From the NCBI GenBank assembly GCA_037179385.1, contig CM074184.1:14402001-14466000 (forward strand): 64,000 bases of DNA, in the 5' to 3' direction. Under the pieces are notes generated by a model that saw only the letters and a list, made by a program, of their open reading frames with translations, searched no databases and had not been told where the DNA came from. Positions 23,053-34,300 of this stretch are shown here, one piece after another; the stretch's first letter is position 1; the number at the start of each line of letters is the position of its first letter. The DNA is from Holothuria scabra. Its lineage: Eukaryota; Echinodermata; Holothuroidea; Aspidochirotida; Holothuriidae. A program made the translations under genes and the position numbers.

Positions 23053-24017
23053 AAATAATAAGTTTGGGCGGATATTGCAAAATTCAAGTAAAGTGAGAAA
23101 TCTTTTCCTTATGTCGTCCATCACTAACAATATTGATTAGAAGCCTCATGGTTCACATGCAGTGCCTTCTATAAGAGTTTAATTCAACGCCAGAAGAAGG
23201 AAATATTTCACCCAACAGAAAGCGACTATGGCCGTCTCTCTGCATCTGTATTGAAGCGACAAAATTTTACCGCCCGATAAAACACCCATGAAATGATGGA
23301 TGTAAGACAATAAGAAAGAAATAAGGAAGAAAGACATTTAGAATTAATGTAACCTGACTCGATTATCATTTTATTTAAACAATGTCGAAACAATGGGAAT
23401 TCGATTTAGATCGATTGAGTCGACATCTAACAAAAAGTTCACTTGCAGGTTATGAAAACTGACATAAAACCACACACATTGCTCTGACGTACGACAATGG
23501 TTACTGTAAAAGATACAATAGGCCTAAGTGTCTGCATGAAGACAGTGAAAGTGTAAGTTGATCTTAACAATAGCAAATTACGGTTGTTTCATGTATACAT
23601 CAAATTTAATAGTTTTCACGTTTTTATAAAGTATGGATATGTCAGTAATTTTCAAAATGATTTAGGGACAACTATACACAATGACATATTATGCGAGTTA
23701 ATTACATATTATTCGAACAATAAACAAACGTACAAAGACTACAAATATACATACACTTGTTATGTTATGGCTGGATTAGAATGTTTTTATTTTCAGTCGT
23801 GCTTTTTTCTAACATCGATTCTCAGAATCTTTACATTGCGTTGTCAAACACCCGATAACTCATCAAACGGACCATCATCGACTTCAGTTTTTACTTTCAG
23901 TTTGATGGAAAACAACTGTGCTTGACTATAAGACAAATTCGACATTATAATAGGTACTGGATGTATTGAAGTCTGAGCTGATATGTTTTTGAAGTTCCCT
24001 TTGACATTTTAAGGAGA
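23053..24017. other. Upstream spacer of LRR-3
   Basis: Holds the presumed promoter and 5' UTR of LRR-3, but no convincing TATA box or initiator. A 113-codon open frame at 23584-23925 has low-complexity AT-driven composition and is not called. Confidence 0.4.
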
Positions 24018-25364
24018 ATGGAAAACAGGAAAAAGTGGCTTATATCAAGCTACTACCTTTTAGCTTCCATAGTAATAATCTTATTACTTGGCGAATTTGG
24101 CGTGTCGCCTCTCTGTCAATGCTTGGAAAGAAAAATAGACTGCAGATATCAAAACTTGACAAGTTTGTCATGGACAAGCAGATCACAATGCAACAATTCC
24201 ATGAAGGGAATGACATTTTCACTGGATCTGTCTCATAATGCTATTACACTGGCATGCTCCGGAATGAACACCGAATATCTTCAGAGTGTTTCAACATTGG
24301 ATCTTTCCTTCAATAATATCGAGGAACTTTGCAAATTTGTTGATTCAAATGAAAATTTAGATATCAAGGTTTTCAACTTCAGTTACAATCGTATAACTAG
24401 TCTACAAAGGAATGTTCTTGAACCATTTAATGCAATAAAGGTTTTAGATTTAAGTAATAACCAAATTATAACGATTGAAAACGGAACATTTTCGTCTCTT
24501 ATAAAACTTGAAGACCTAAACCTGAGTTCAAACGCTCTCGATGTTTTACACATCAGATGTCCAGACGTTTTAAAACATTTGAACTTAAAAGATAACAAAC
24601 TTGAAAAAATATTCCTTCACGGACAACTCGGTTTTCAAATTTTAGATTTGAGTTGCAACAACTTTTCGATCTTTCCTTTATCTGGAGAAGACTGGCGAGG
24701 AAAAGTTGTCTTCGGTGGAAACCCTTTCAATTGCAATCTATTAAGTCACAATTATGCACATCACAAATTCGACTGTGGTCTAAATACTACCTGGTCAAAC
24801 TGTTTTCTTGATGAAGATAATACTAGTTACCCAAGTTTACTAAAAAATTATTCCACTATATCTTCATGGACCATTTTGGACTTAGGTAGGCCAACTAGTT
24901 CAAGTACAGCTTTAGCTCCTAAAGAAATAACCAAGAAAAACAGTCCATTTATGACAGTCTATACCATGTACAGCGGTGTTGTATTTATTCTTACCGTCTT
25001 GGTCTTCGTTTTTCTGTATAAATGGTGTAACACAAGAAGGACTTTTGAGCGTTACTCACGCCCTGACTTAGTTTATGGGAGGCGGTTCGGAAAATTCCGA
25101 ACACCCTCCGTACATGAGGTACAGGTGGGGGTGTGTAACGACTCGTTAAGAGACGTACAGACAAAACATGCTACAGGTCACACCTTTGCGAGAGGTTTGC
25201 GAGAGGAAGAAAGAAGCCAAGCTTCCCATATTGGATGTAAAGACAACCCAACAACTTCGCAGCAACTCGTTGTTATAAAAGGAAAATTTTCTGCCAGAAC
25301 AAACAAACGAAAAAGCACAGAAAAAGAAGATGAGTCCGCAAGGCGTGTTATGAGCTGGATTTAG
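24018..25364 (+). CDS. LRR type I transmembrane receptor-like protein, paralog 3 (LRR-3)
   Basis: Intact single-exon frame of 448 residues; the ATG at 24018 has a strong context (A at -3, G at +4). Signal anchor or peptide at about 8-29; N-cap C33-x-C35, C42 and C58; seven LRRs at LDLSHN (69), LDLSFN (94), FNFSYN (119), LDLSNN (143), LNLSSN (167), LNLKDN (188) and LDLSCN (209); then DWRGKVVFGGNPFNC with C239, C253 and C262 as a reduced C-cap. A Ser/Thr-rich, sequon-bearing stalk (about 265-305) leads to a membrane helix at 311-334. The tail starts YKW, carries F-E-R-Y-S-R-P-D-L-VYG (343-354), is rich in Lys/Arg and Glu near the end, and finishes VMSWI. The repeat order, GGNP cap, juxtamembrane box and C-terminus match LRR-1, so they are close paralogs. 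Probable surface recognition or adhesion receptor; ligand unknown. LRR-2 lies 6.4 kb upstream on the same strand. Confidence 0.9.
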   Translation: MENRKKWLISSYYLLASIVIILLLGEFGVSPLCQCLERKIDCRYQNLTSLSWTSRSQCNNSMKGMTFSLDLSHNAITLACSGMNTEYLQSVSTLDLSFNNIEELCKFVDSNENLDIKVFNFSYNRITSLQRNVLEPFNAIKVLDLSNNQIITIENGTFSSLIKLEDLNLSSNALDVLHIRCPDVLKHLNLKDNKLEKIFLHGQLGFQILDLSCNNFSIFPLSGEDWRGKVVFGGNPFNCNLLSHNYAHHKFDCGLNTTWSNCFLDEDNTSYPSLLKNYSTISSWTILDLGRPTSSSTALAPKEITKKNSPFMTVYTMYSGVVFILTVLVFVFLYKWCNTRRTFERYSRPDLVYGRRFGKFRTPSVHEVQVGVCNDSLRDVQTKHATGHTFARGLREEERSQASHIGCKDNPTTSQQLVVIKGKFSARTNKRKSTEKEDESARRVMSWI

Positions 25365-25645
25365 AAATAGTTGTATCCAACTTGCAGTCATTTCACAATT
25401 GCACAAAGACTAACTGGTGAAATAACGTATCATTATAATAAATGATTTAGTAAGTACGTGTTCTGAAATGTGTTTTCGCCTAGTCTATTCGTTATGCAAA
25501 CAAGTTACAGAAACATTCTGGAAAATGCCCAACAATTCAGAAATGAGAAATTTGGATAGGTGCAAAGCAATTAATTTAGTTATATCTCTTAAAACCAGAA
25601 ACAGCTTAGTGTCGTATTTTGAAGGCATCAAAGTTTCAAAGACGA

Positions 25646-25651
25646 AATAAA
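25646..25651 (+). terminator. Candidate polyadenylation signal of LRR-3
   Basis: AATAAA about 280 nt after the stop codon. A second AATAAA lies at 25985-25990. Either could be used. Confidence 0.4.
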
Positions 25652-26318
25652 AATAAGGTGTAAATGTTTCAATGTTAACTATCTTTATGATTTAAACAAC
25701 CACATTTACGTTGTTCTAACATTGCATTATTATTCACACAATTTCTACAATGTCAATTTTGTCAACTGTTTTTCTAACCGGATCCTCTGTAGCGTAAAAT
25801 GAGAGATCTGTGCAACATATCAGAAATAGACCAAACGCAGTCATGCTTTGAATAAAAGGTTTTTTTTCCTTCAATCAGACCGCGTTTACCAATCGTCCTC
25901 ATATTAATAGGGCTATTTCTTAATTTTTTAGTAATGCAGCCGGTCGTTAAAATTGTGAATATATCCAATTCATGTTGCTCTTTTAATAAAGTGTATTTTA
26001 GAAGTCAGAAACCATTACTTTAAATTATTTATAATTCTTTACATAAAGGTACAGGGATATTGTGTATACATTATGGAATGTGTTATGAGCAAGAAATATT
26101 GCAATTGTTTGCCCAAGAAGCTATAGTATAATTGTACGGTCAGATGTATTTGAAAGTGTTTGTTCGTGTCCTGATTGTTTTCATTCACCTTGCTAACACT
26201 GTTTAATAATAGACCTGCGCCTATTGTACGGACTGACGAAGTGCCTGCTGTAAATACAATTGTTCAAGGCGTGCTTCAAAGTATTCTTCTGCCACTCATG
26301 TCTTGGATAAGGACGTCC
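25652..26318. other. Spacer downstream of LRR-3
   Basis: Nothing recognised beyond the second AATAAA. Confidence 0.5.
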
Positions 26319-26326
26319 AGTCAGTT

Positions 26327-26880
26327 CAGCGTTGCCACTCTGGGTGAAATTTCACCAGATTGGGTGAAATCGGCCCCCACCTGGTGATCTGGTGAAATAA
26401 ATTTGGAATCGGTCATTATCTGGTGAAATGCTGGAATCGGGAATGCTTTTTCTGGTGAAATTGAATTTAATCTGGTGAAATTTCAGGTCATCCACCAAAT
26501 CGTCCAGTGGTTCGATAAAAGATCATGAAATGAGACCATCCGGGGATCTGATACTCAGTCACTCCGTACCACATTAGACAGGATGGAGTTCAGTTAAATA
26601 AATAAGCTGAAAAGTCATATCCGGATGCATCTCTGTTGAATAAATGGGGACTCCACTAGTTTCCACAATTACGTGCGTTGTAGATGACAGTAAAGTTGTG
26701 CCTACATATTACGTTTACTGTATTCATATCCCCGTTCAACAGGTAAATTAATGTTTAAGCGTGTGGGTGGTTTGGGGCTAATGTATAGCCGATATATGGA
26801 GTCTGGTGAAATCGACCTCGATCTGGTGAAATTTAATCATCCGATCTGGTGAAATTGGAAAAATCCGAGTGGAAACACTG
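26327..26880. mobile_element. hAT-like non-autonomous element with 8-bp target duplication
   Basis: Begins CAGCGTTGCCACTC and ends GAGTGGAAACACTG, inverted CAG...CTG termini. It is flanked on both sides by AGTCAGTT (26319-26326 and 26881-26888), a perfect 8-bp duplication as made by hAT transposases. 'atctggtgaaat' is repeated through both subterminal regions, probable transposase-binding repeats. No ORF; 554 bp. Confidence 0.85.
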
Positions 26881-26888
26881 AGTCAGTT

Positions 26889-27465
26889 ACAAGCCCAGAA
26901 CATTCATATGCACTTGCTTTATTATAGTCCTGTACCGATACAGAACGTCTCCAACAGGGTTGCAGGGATTTTCAAAAAATTGCAAACGGTCATATGTAAA
27001 TATTTCTGACGATTTATGAACTTTTATGGAAGTATTAGGGTTCGTCAAAATGTCTTTTTCCTTGCTAAGCTGCAGAATGTACCTCAAAGATTCTGACCGT
27101 TAAAAATAAGGATTATTCTGGACTGTTCTCATTCGTTGACAAAACAATCTTCAGTAAAACTTAAAAAAATCCTACAAATCCAGACACCTACACCAAAATG
27201 CCAAAAAAATGAAGAAATATGTTTAAATATCACTTTTTTATTAGGTCAGCTAAAATTTCAAACGAATTACTAAAACAGACAATACATCGGTCAAAATAAC
27301 AAATTTTAAACATGAATAACATCCACGAAACCTGTTTTGTAATTTGGTATGCTTTCCTTATTTTTAAAGAAACGTAATTAACTTACAGTAATTGATGCTA
27401 ATTTTTGTAACATTTTCGTAAGTCGAGTTGTTCTTCAAAAATCCGTTTAAAAGAAGAAAAATTTT
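26889..27465. other. AT-rich spacer
   Basis: Nothing recognised. Confidence 0.5.
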
Positions 27466-27471
27466 CTATGA

Positions 27472-28202
27472 GGGTCAAAATTTATTATCCCCCGTAGGTG
27501 ACGAGTAGAAGAGTTTGATCTTTTTGTTATTTCAAGAAGCCCTTATTATGAGGGATTAAATTCAAGATCTCTCATACACACTTCCACTATGAAAGTTGGT
27601 TCAATGTTTAAGATTGAAAAATAATAAATATCTCCATCTGAAACGCTAAATATATTCAATGCTCTGTTTTAGTAAATTGAGAAAACCCCGACTATGACCA
27701 TGAGGGTTAAAAACCAAGATCCCCCATAGATGCAGCGATAAGGAAATAAGTATTCAGTAATCAATGAAGTGTACAGTATACTATGAGGGATAAACCTCAG
27801 GATCCTTCATACAAAATTGCACAATGAAAGTTATGCGGGTCAAAATTTATTATCCCCCGTAGGTGACGAGTAGAAGAGTGATCTTTTTGTTATTTCAAGA
27901 AGCCCTCATTATGAGGGATTAAATTCAAGATCCCTCGTACACACTTCCACTATGAAATTTGGTTCAATGTTTAAGATTGAAAAATAATAAATATCTCCAT
28001 CTGAAACGACGCTAAATATATTCAATGCTCTTTTTTAGTAAATTGAGGCAACCCCGACTATGACCATGAGGGTTAAAAACCAAGATCCCCCATAGATACA
28101 GCGATAAGGAAATAAGTATTCAGTAATCAATGAAGTGTACAGTATACTTTGAGGGATAAACCTCAGGATCCTTCATACACAATTGCACAATGACAGTTAG
28201 CC
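27472..28202. repeat. Tandem duplication of a 365-bp unit carrying four hairpins each
   Basis: 27472-27836 is repeated at 27837-28202 with few changes. Each unit holds four imperfect hairpins of about 30 nt with TATGAGGG-type left stems and CCCTCATA-type right stems. They lie at 27466-27497, 27547-27576, 27699-27729 and 27782-27811, then 27832-27862, 27910-27939, 28065-28095 and 28148-28177. Stop codons occur throughout, so it is not coding. Confidence 0.8.
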
Positions 28203-30508
28203 TACTTAATGTTTACAAATTGTCAGTGTATTTAGCAGGAAGTACTACGGCCACTATCTATCCGGCACAACACTACAGTGTAATGTAAGGGTTAGAAGTT
28301 TCGACACTTTTTCTTGAAAGATACAATGATGATTATGGAGTGTCACGGTTGAATAATATTAATTGCTTTACATCCTTTAATTAGCTTAAATTGGTATCAA
28401 ATGAATTGTTTTGAGGAAGACTCTTTAAGTAGTTACCATAAAAATGTGAATTTTAAGTGTGTAACTCCCCTAAATGAACATGGAATGGTCCAACCGGATG
28501 GAAAGTGGTCATGAGTTGGGAAAACTAATGCTCTGTTTTATTGGAATGTGAATTGAAATTTACAGTGCGAGGGTCAAGAGGCAAGATCCCTCAAAAGCTC
28601 TGCGTTAAGAAACAATTAAAAACATTTATTGTACTGGCGAGCTTATATACTCAGTGAAGGATAAACCTTGAGGCCTATTTCATATGCCTTTCAACGATAA
28701 AGTAAGCTAGCCTACCTAATGTTTACAATTTTATAAGAAAAATCTAGTCCCTTTATCAAAAAGCTTAAAAAGATAGGCCTAATATCCATACTCTCTCGCT
28801 CTTGTAAGGATATTGGCCAGATCGGCTTTAAGGGTCAAACAACTCCAATATCGCAAAGACAATGCGGGTTTAATCCTCATATGCTGAATCTATAAAATTA
28901 AAACCTTTCCTACAACACAAATATTCCAACTGACATTACCTCTAACTCACAATTCATGAACAAAAAAGATTTTAACTGAAGAATAAGTGTAACCGTTGCA
29001 TACTGTAACTTAAAAATATTAGTGCTTCCATTTAATACAGTATTGTGTGGCAACGTCGCTACTTCTAAGTTCGAATGTCGATAACAAACGTATGGAATTA
29101 CAACAACTTTAAACATTTCTAAAAGTAACAGATTTTCCAGTCCTTGTCATGAGGAACCATATTGGCCAACCGTCATCGGACATGCTTTCAGTAATAATTT
29201 TTATGTGAACATGAGATCGATGGGACGAGCCAGTTACTACATGCTGTTGCTCATCAGCAATTCTTGTCCAAGTTGACTCAGGTCAGAGGATTGCAATTAT
29301 CTTCCCATTGCTGATTGATAATCATATTCTAATGCCCTCACATAGCTAGAGCATCGAAGCCCCTATTTGGCGGTCTTTCAGTAGTCAGAGTATATGCAAT
29401 CAATAAAAGGTTACTGTACTCAGTGAGGTATGTCACCCTTGAAGGTTAAAGACTTGAACAACAAGTTGAAATACGATTATGGCCAACATCGTTTCCAACA
29501 TCAGTTTCATCCCCGTCACGGTAACCGTCGAAGCCTAACGCAGTTTGGCTTTTCACTGATCGATGTACCCCAGCTTCTGCCAACTAAGTCTCTTTTAGCT
29601 CCTTATATAATGCCCTCCTTGTGTAGGCACAAACATAATTCCCTGATGGCATATCTTGGTTGGAATTCATAAGTCTGTAACTGGGGTGTTCAAAACACTT
29701 TCTGCGCGGCATTGTATGCTTGCTATAAATTGCAAGTACGTCACATTATGTCGAATAAACATATTTTGCTCAATTTTATAGCGGTGCCAACTTGAATCCT
29801 AATCTTCGAGATACTTAAACAGAATAGTAAATAGGATGAGTCCATACTAATCCAAAACAAAAGCATCGAACAACTCCTTCCACATTAAAACCTGATTTGG
29901 CAGTAACCTGTCTGCCGAACAGCATTAGGTTAAAAACGCCGATGGTTATTTTGTCTCTTTATATTCCTCGTTTCATCACTAACCCGTGGTAAATGAACAT
30001 TAGCCTAATGTTTTTTTCGTTTTTTCAATATCGTTACGACAAGATGACCAGCGACCACAAGTTTTCAACTTGCATTAAGTTTACTCACAAGGTGGACATC
30101 GGGCTAGGTAAGGCTAGCCATTTAATATTATACTAGAGTAAAATGCAAAGACAGTTTTTCGCGACAAAATATCCCCATGTGATTCTTTGTGAGACCGTCC
30201 TCAAAAACTGGAAGGTAAATGTTAGTCAGGAATCTTTCACACATCGCGGGCTCCCGGTTACGTGAAATCACACGCTGGAAAACGCAGTGTTAACCTGCGG
30301 TTTTGTCCTTTTGTAAACACGGGGTAACACCAGCCATCGAGGGGTACATGAGACCAAGCCTTTTGTGTATACGTACGTGCAATAAACTGTCGTTAAATCC
30401 GATTACATGTAAGCGTCGAGATAGCATGGTGTTGTGTGCTGAACATTGAAGTAATCAGTAGTTTTCAATGCTTTGGAGAGGTGGCATTAGCTCTCCGATA
30501 TAAGTCAC
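28203..30508. other. Spacer with one more diverged hairpin
   Basis: A ninth hairpin lies at 28567-28592 (GCGAGGG...CCCTC) and a weak tenth near 28655-28685. Beyond that nothing is recognised. Confidence 0.45.
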
Positions 30509-31269
30509 TTTTGATAAAGGTTGTCGGCCAACAGTGACTCGTTCAGCCCAACACAGTGTCAGTGAAACGATTTTCACATCTGGTGGCCAAGAGCTTTGAC
30601 GGGCAGGGGTCGTATACTTTCTGGCACAAGCAGCAACTCCCCCCCCCCAAAAAAAAACACCCCTCCCACCTGCAAAATAACACATCGGTTGGCCCTTACA
30701 ACTAGAACATTAAAAGGCGTTAAAATTGAATTTGATAGGCCATAATTTCCCATAGATCGCGGCTTTGTCCCTTCTCGTACTAAAGGAACGATTAATTAGT
30801 GTAGAGGCTACGTTTGTTTTCTAACACAACCATTAAGTGCCCTTTCACAATGTGCGCACATGACTTAAAATCTTATCGAGTGTTGAGTAATAAATCTTCC
30901 CACACTCCATTGCCTTGTGGATTAAGATTTCATTTTGTTTTTCAGCGGGATCACTGTGACAGAAATTGCTTAAATTTATAAGCAACAATTATTGAGCAAA
31001 CTTAAAGGTTGAACTTTTAAAAAATGCTGGGAGGTGACTAGTCCAGCAATGTACCGATCTACAAGGCATTTTGGCCAAACATACGCCTACTAGCCTATAC
31101 GCTACCGGTCAACTAGTCGTGGTATTATTCAGTTAGAGGTCCACAGGACCCTTTTGATGAAAGGCTACAATCCCTAGCCGGGAAAATTCTTTGATCCTAT
31201 ACAGTGGCGTGTACAGGAATTCGAACGTGGGGGACCTGTGATTTCCCCGACTGGCACGGATTTTGATGA

Positions 31270-31305
<36 letters not shown>

Positions 31306-34300
31306 TTTGTGCAATTCAGTTCTTGGCGAACGACTCACGACGGCATACTTGTGCTATCCCGAATTTTGGAGGACATTTTTTAAGCTTTGACAACCACTTT
31401 TCTGCTCCCACTTGGGCTGGTGTGTGGCAAAGGTTTAAATGCTCAGTGTGTCTCTTTCAAACTTTTCCCCTTCCTCGCATCCTTAAAATCCACGACTGAG
31501 TGACCCCCCCCCCCCGGCTGACTTCGGAGGTGGGGGGCCTTTGCCACCTTTTCCCCCTTTTAACATACGCAGGATTCCTACACCCTTCCTAGAGTCACAA
31601 CACACACAGCAGATTGATGGAGCACTGCTGTTTAATTTTTTATTACTGTGACCCGAAAAGCGTGTATATGCTACTGATACTGATCTTTAATATAAAAAAC
31701 TAAGCGTTCAGTTTTCTTCTAATGTCCACAACTTTTTACAACTGTTTCAAAGGTAGTGGCCTTCACCAGGCTCCACGGATTGGTGAATTGAATCTAAATC
31801 ACTTGAGTTGCGGTGGGAACGTAGCTAGACATAATAAACTGAAAAAGTCATTGAATTGGTGCGATAATTTCCTTCCCCCCCCCCTTCCTTTCAAAATAAG
31901 AATGATAGGGAAAGGGTGCTTTATCCGTGGAGTATAGCTTCTTATCATTAGCAATTACTAATTGCGCTCAACATGGACCAAGTTGGTTCAGGTAGTAGCT
32001 CCATGCTACCTTATTTTATCTTGCTTGCTCGGTATTCACTATGATAAAAGAGAATTGAAAGACGTTAAGAAATAGGCGAAAGGTTACATCAGTTCATGTG
32101 AGAGATCGAATTATTCGTTACTTTTAGCGGGGAACTGTTAAGACAATCCCTGCTTTTACTAGAATTTGAATTCGGAGACCATTACACGACCTGCACGTTG
32201 GCGAAGTAAGGCAAATCATCAATTTCAAAATCATAATGTGACCGGTAGTGAGATTTTGAGTGATTATGAAAGACTGCCGAGCTTGAGTAAAACCTTTACG
32301 GCTACATACACTTTGAGAAATGTAAAAAGTATGATTTAGCGTACCTGCTGAACATCATTTCATAATTATTACCGGTACACACGTAATCCAGAGGAACACC
32401 TAATTATGGTTGTAAATGTACTTGCCAGCAAAAACAAACAAACAAACAAACAAAAAAACACCATGCACGTATGTCAGATCTAGACTGAACATCACCGAAG
32501 GATAATTACGTTGACCACGCCCCGTAGTCAGTTTGGGGGATATATTCCCCATCCTCCAGTCCTCCGGGATCTAGACCCATGGCTACTTCACTTTATACCG
32601 GTGTAAAATTAATAATAAGAATACCTACAATGATAAAAGGTGGAAAGTAGTGATAAGAACTTTTTTGACAAAAGTGGTTGACAGTCGCTACAAAAATGTT
32701 GACATAATCGCGGACTGAACAGTGACTCTGTTGCAACTCCCTGGTCAATCATAATCACTGAGTTGTGATTTTTGTGACAGACAGTGGTAACCCTGACAAA
32801 ATTGTGACAAAAGTGGTGAGTGGTGACAAAATTGGTTGATTTTAACAATAGTGGGAGTTGCTTCGTTTGTCACACAATTTGATGGTCATGTTTTCACTGC
32901 ATGAGTGATCAGGCTATTGCGCTAAAAGTTAAACTATCCTATCCTAAACAGGGGCGCAGTAGATTTTTTCAACGGGGCGATATGTGGGGCGATGCGGGGT
33001 TTCAACCAGAGACTTGCAACAGAACTTTGAGTGTTTGAGTGAAGGACGGGGTTAATCATGACAAATACACAAATTGTGCAAATGTCGTGCATGTCAAGTC
33101 GAAGAGCGAAACCCAAAACGGGGTACTGGTGGGATCCTGGGGCAAAGTCCATGTGAAATTCAGAGGCCGAGGCCTAAAGCTCATGGGGTTTAATGCTCCA
33201 GAAGCCCGATGAAGACTTTTAAGGGTTACAATATCAGATGTAATGTTCTTAGACGCTTTTACATTTATACACTAATAAAAAAGTTAAAGGTATTGATTGA
33301 AGTAAAGGTTGAACGATTAACTGGCGTGCGAAAATTGTGGCAGTTTGAAAAACATTTTTAATAGACCCACGACTAGTTCTAAGGTACCCTCTCCCTAACC
33401 ATGCAGGAACATAGTTTGTGCTTGGGGAAAATCTGAAAAGAATGGGCATACGCCCCCATCTCCCCACTATTCAACGGTAGTAGTACCACTGAGACGGGAC
33501 AGTGTATACCTTGACCATTGCGAACGAAGCGAGTAGACGTTTTGCATTAGAACTCACGTTTCAACAATCCAATTAACATTGAGGTGGTTTTTAAAGATAA
33601 AACCAGAATGCAAGGCATTCATACTCGCGAATGAGGCGGTCTAACGGTTCTAGTGAAATTGACAGAGTTGCTAAATTTTAGCCACTCCCTGATACGAACA
33701 GGTAGTAGATGGTGAATTTGTTATGATGAGGAGGTTTGCGCATTTCAGAAAAGGATATCAGTATTGAAAATTTATACAGGTGTATTTATGTGAGGTGAGG
33801 GAAACAGAAATGTTTATGCTACAAGCTCGACGTTTAGAAAAGTACATATGAGTGATACGTATATATGATGTTAAAATTGACTAAACAAAACAGGTGTGGA
33901 TGATATTTTCTACTAGATCTAGAAAACAGACGTGTTTAGATTGCAGAAGAATTGTTTTATTAATAATTCCCGACCGTAGCCAAAACTGTCAGAATTTCAC
34001 ACATATTATTGGTAGTTCAAAATATCAAAATTTCCTCACGAATGACAATTTCATTTTTTTAAACTTCCTTAGTGTTCTCAGTATTGTTCGAGGGCAGTGC
34101 TTATTACGGTTCGGCAGTTCAACCGGATCACCTGTATGTATATGCATCGCATGATCACCAACATAGTGAGCATATACTTTCAGATCAGAAGAGATGTAAC
34201 TTAGCAATCATCTCGAGTGGCTAATGAATAGAGAGAGATAACTACGCAGTCTTTTATTTTGCTACTCCCTCGTCAGAGATCTCTCTTCCCATTCCTACTA

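Noticed and set aside
23584..23925. 113-codon ORF upstream of LRR-3
   Set aside because: Dominated by Tyr, Phe, Asn and Lys from AT-rich DNA, with no signal peptide plus domain pattern; more likely promoter or spacer.
27466..28202. CRISPR-like array
   Set aside because: Eukaryotic context, uneven spacing and conserved 'spacers': the whole 365-bp unit is duplicated.
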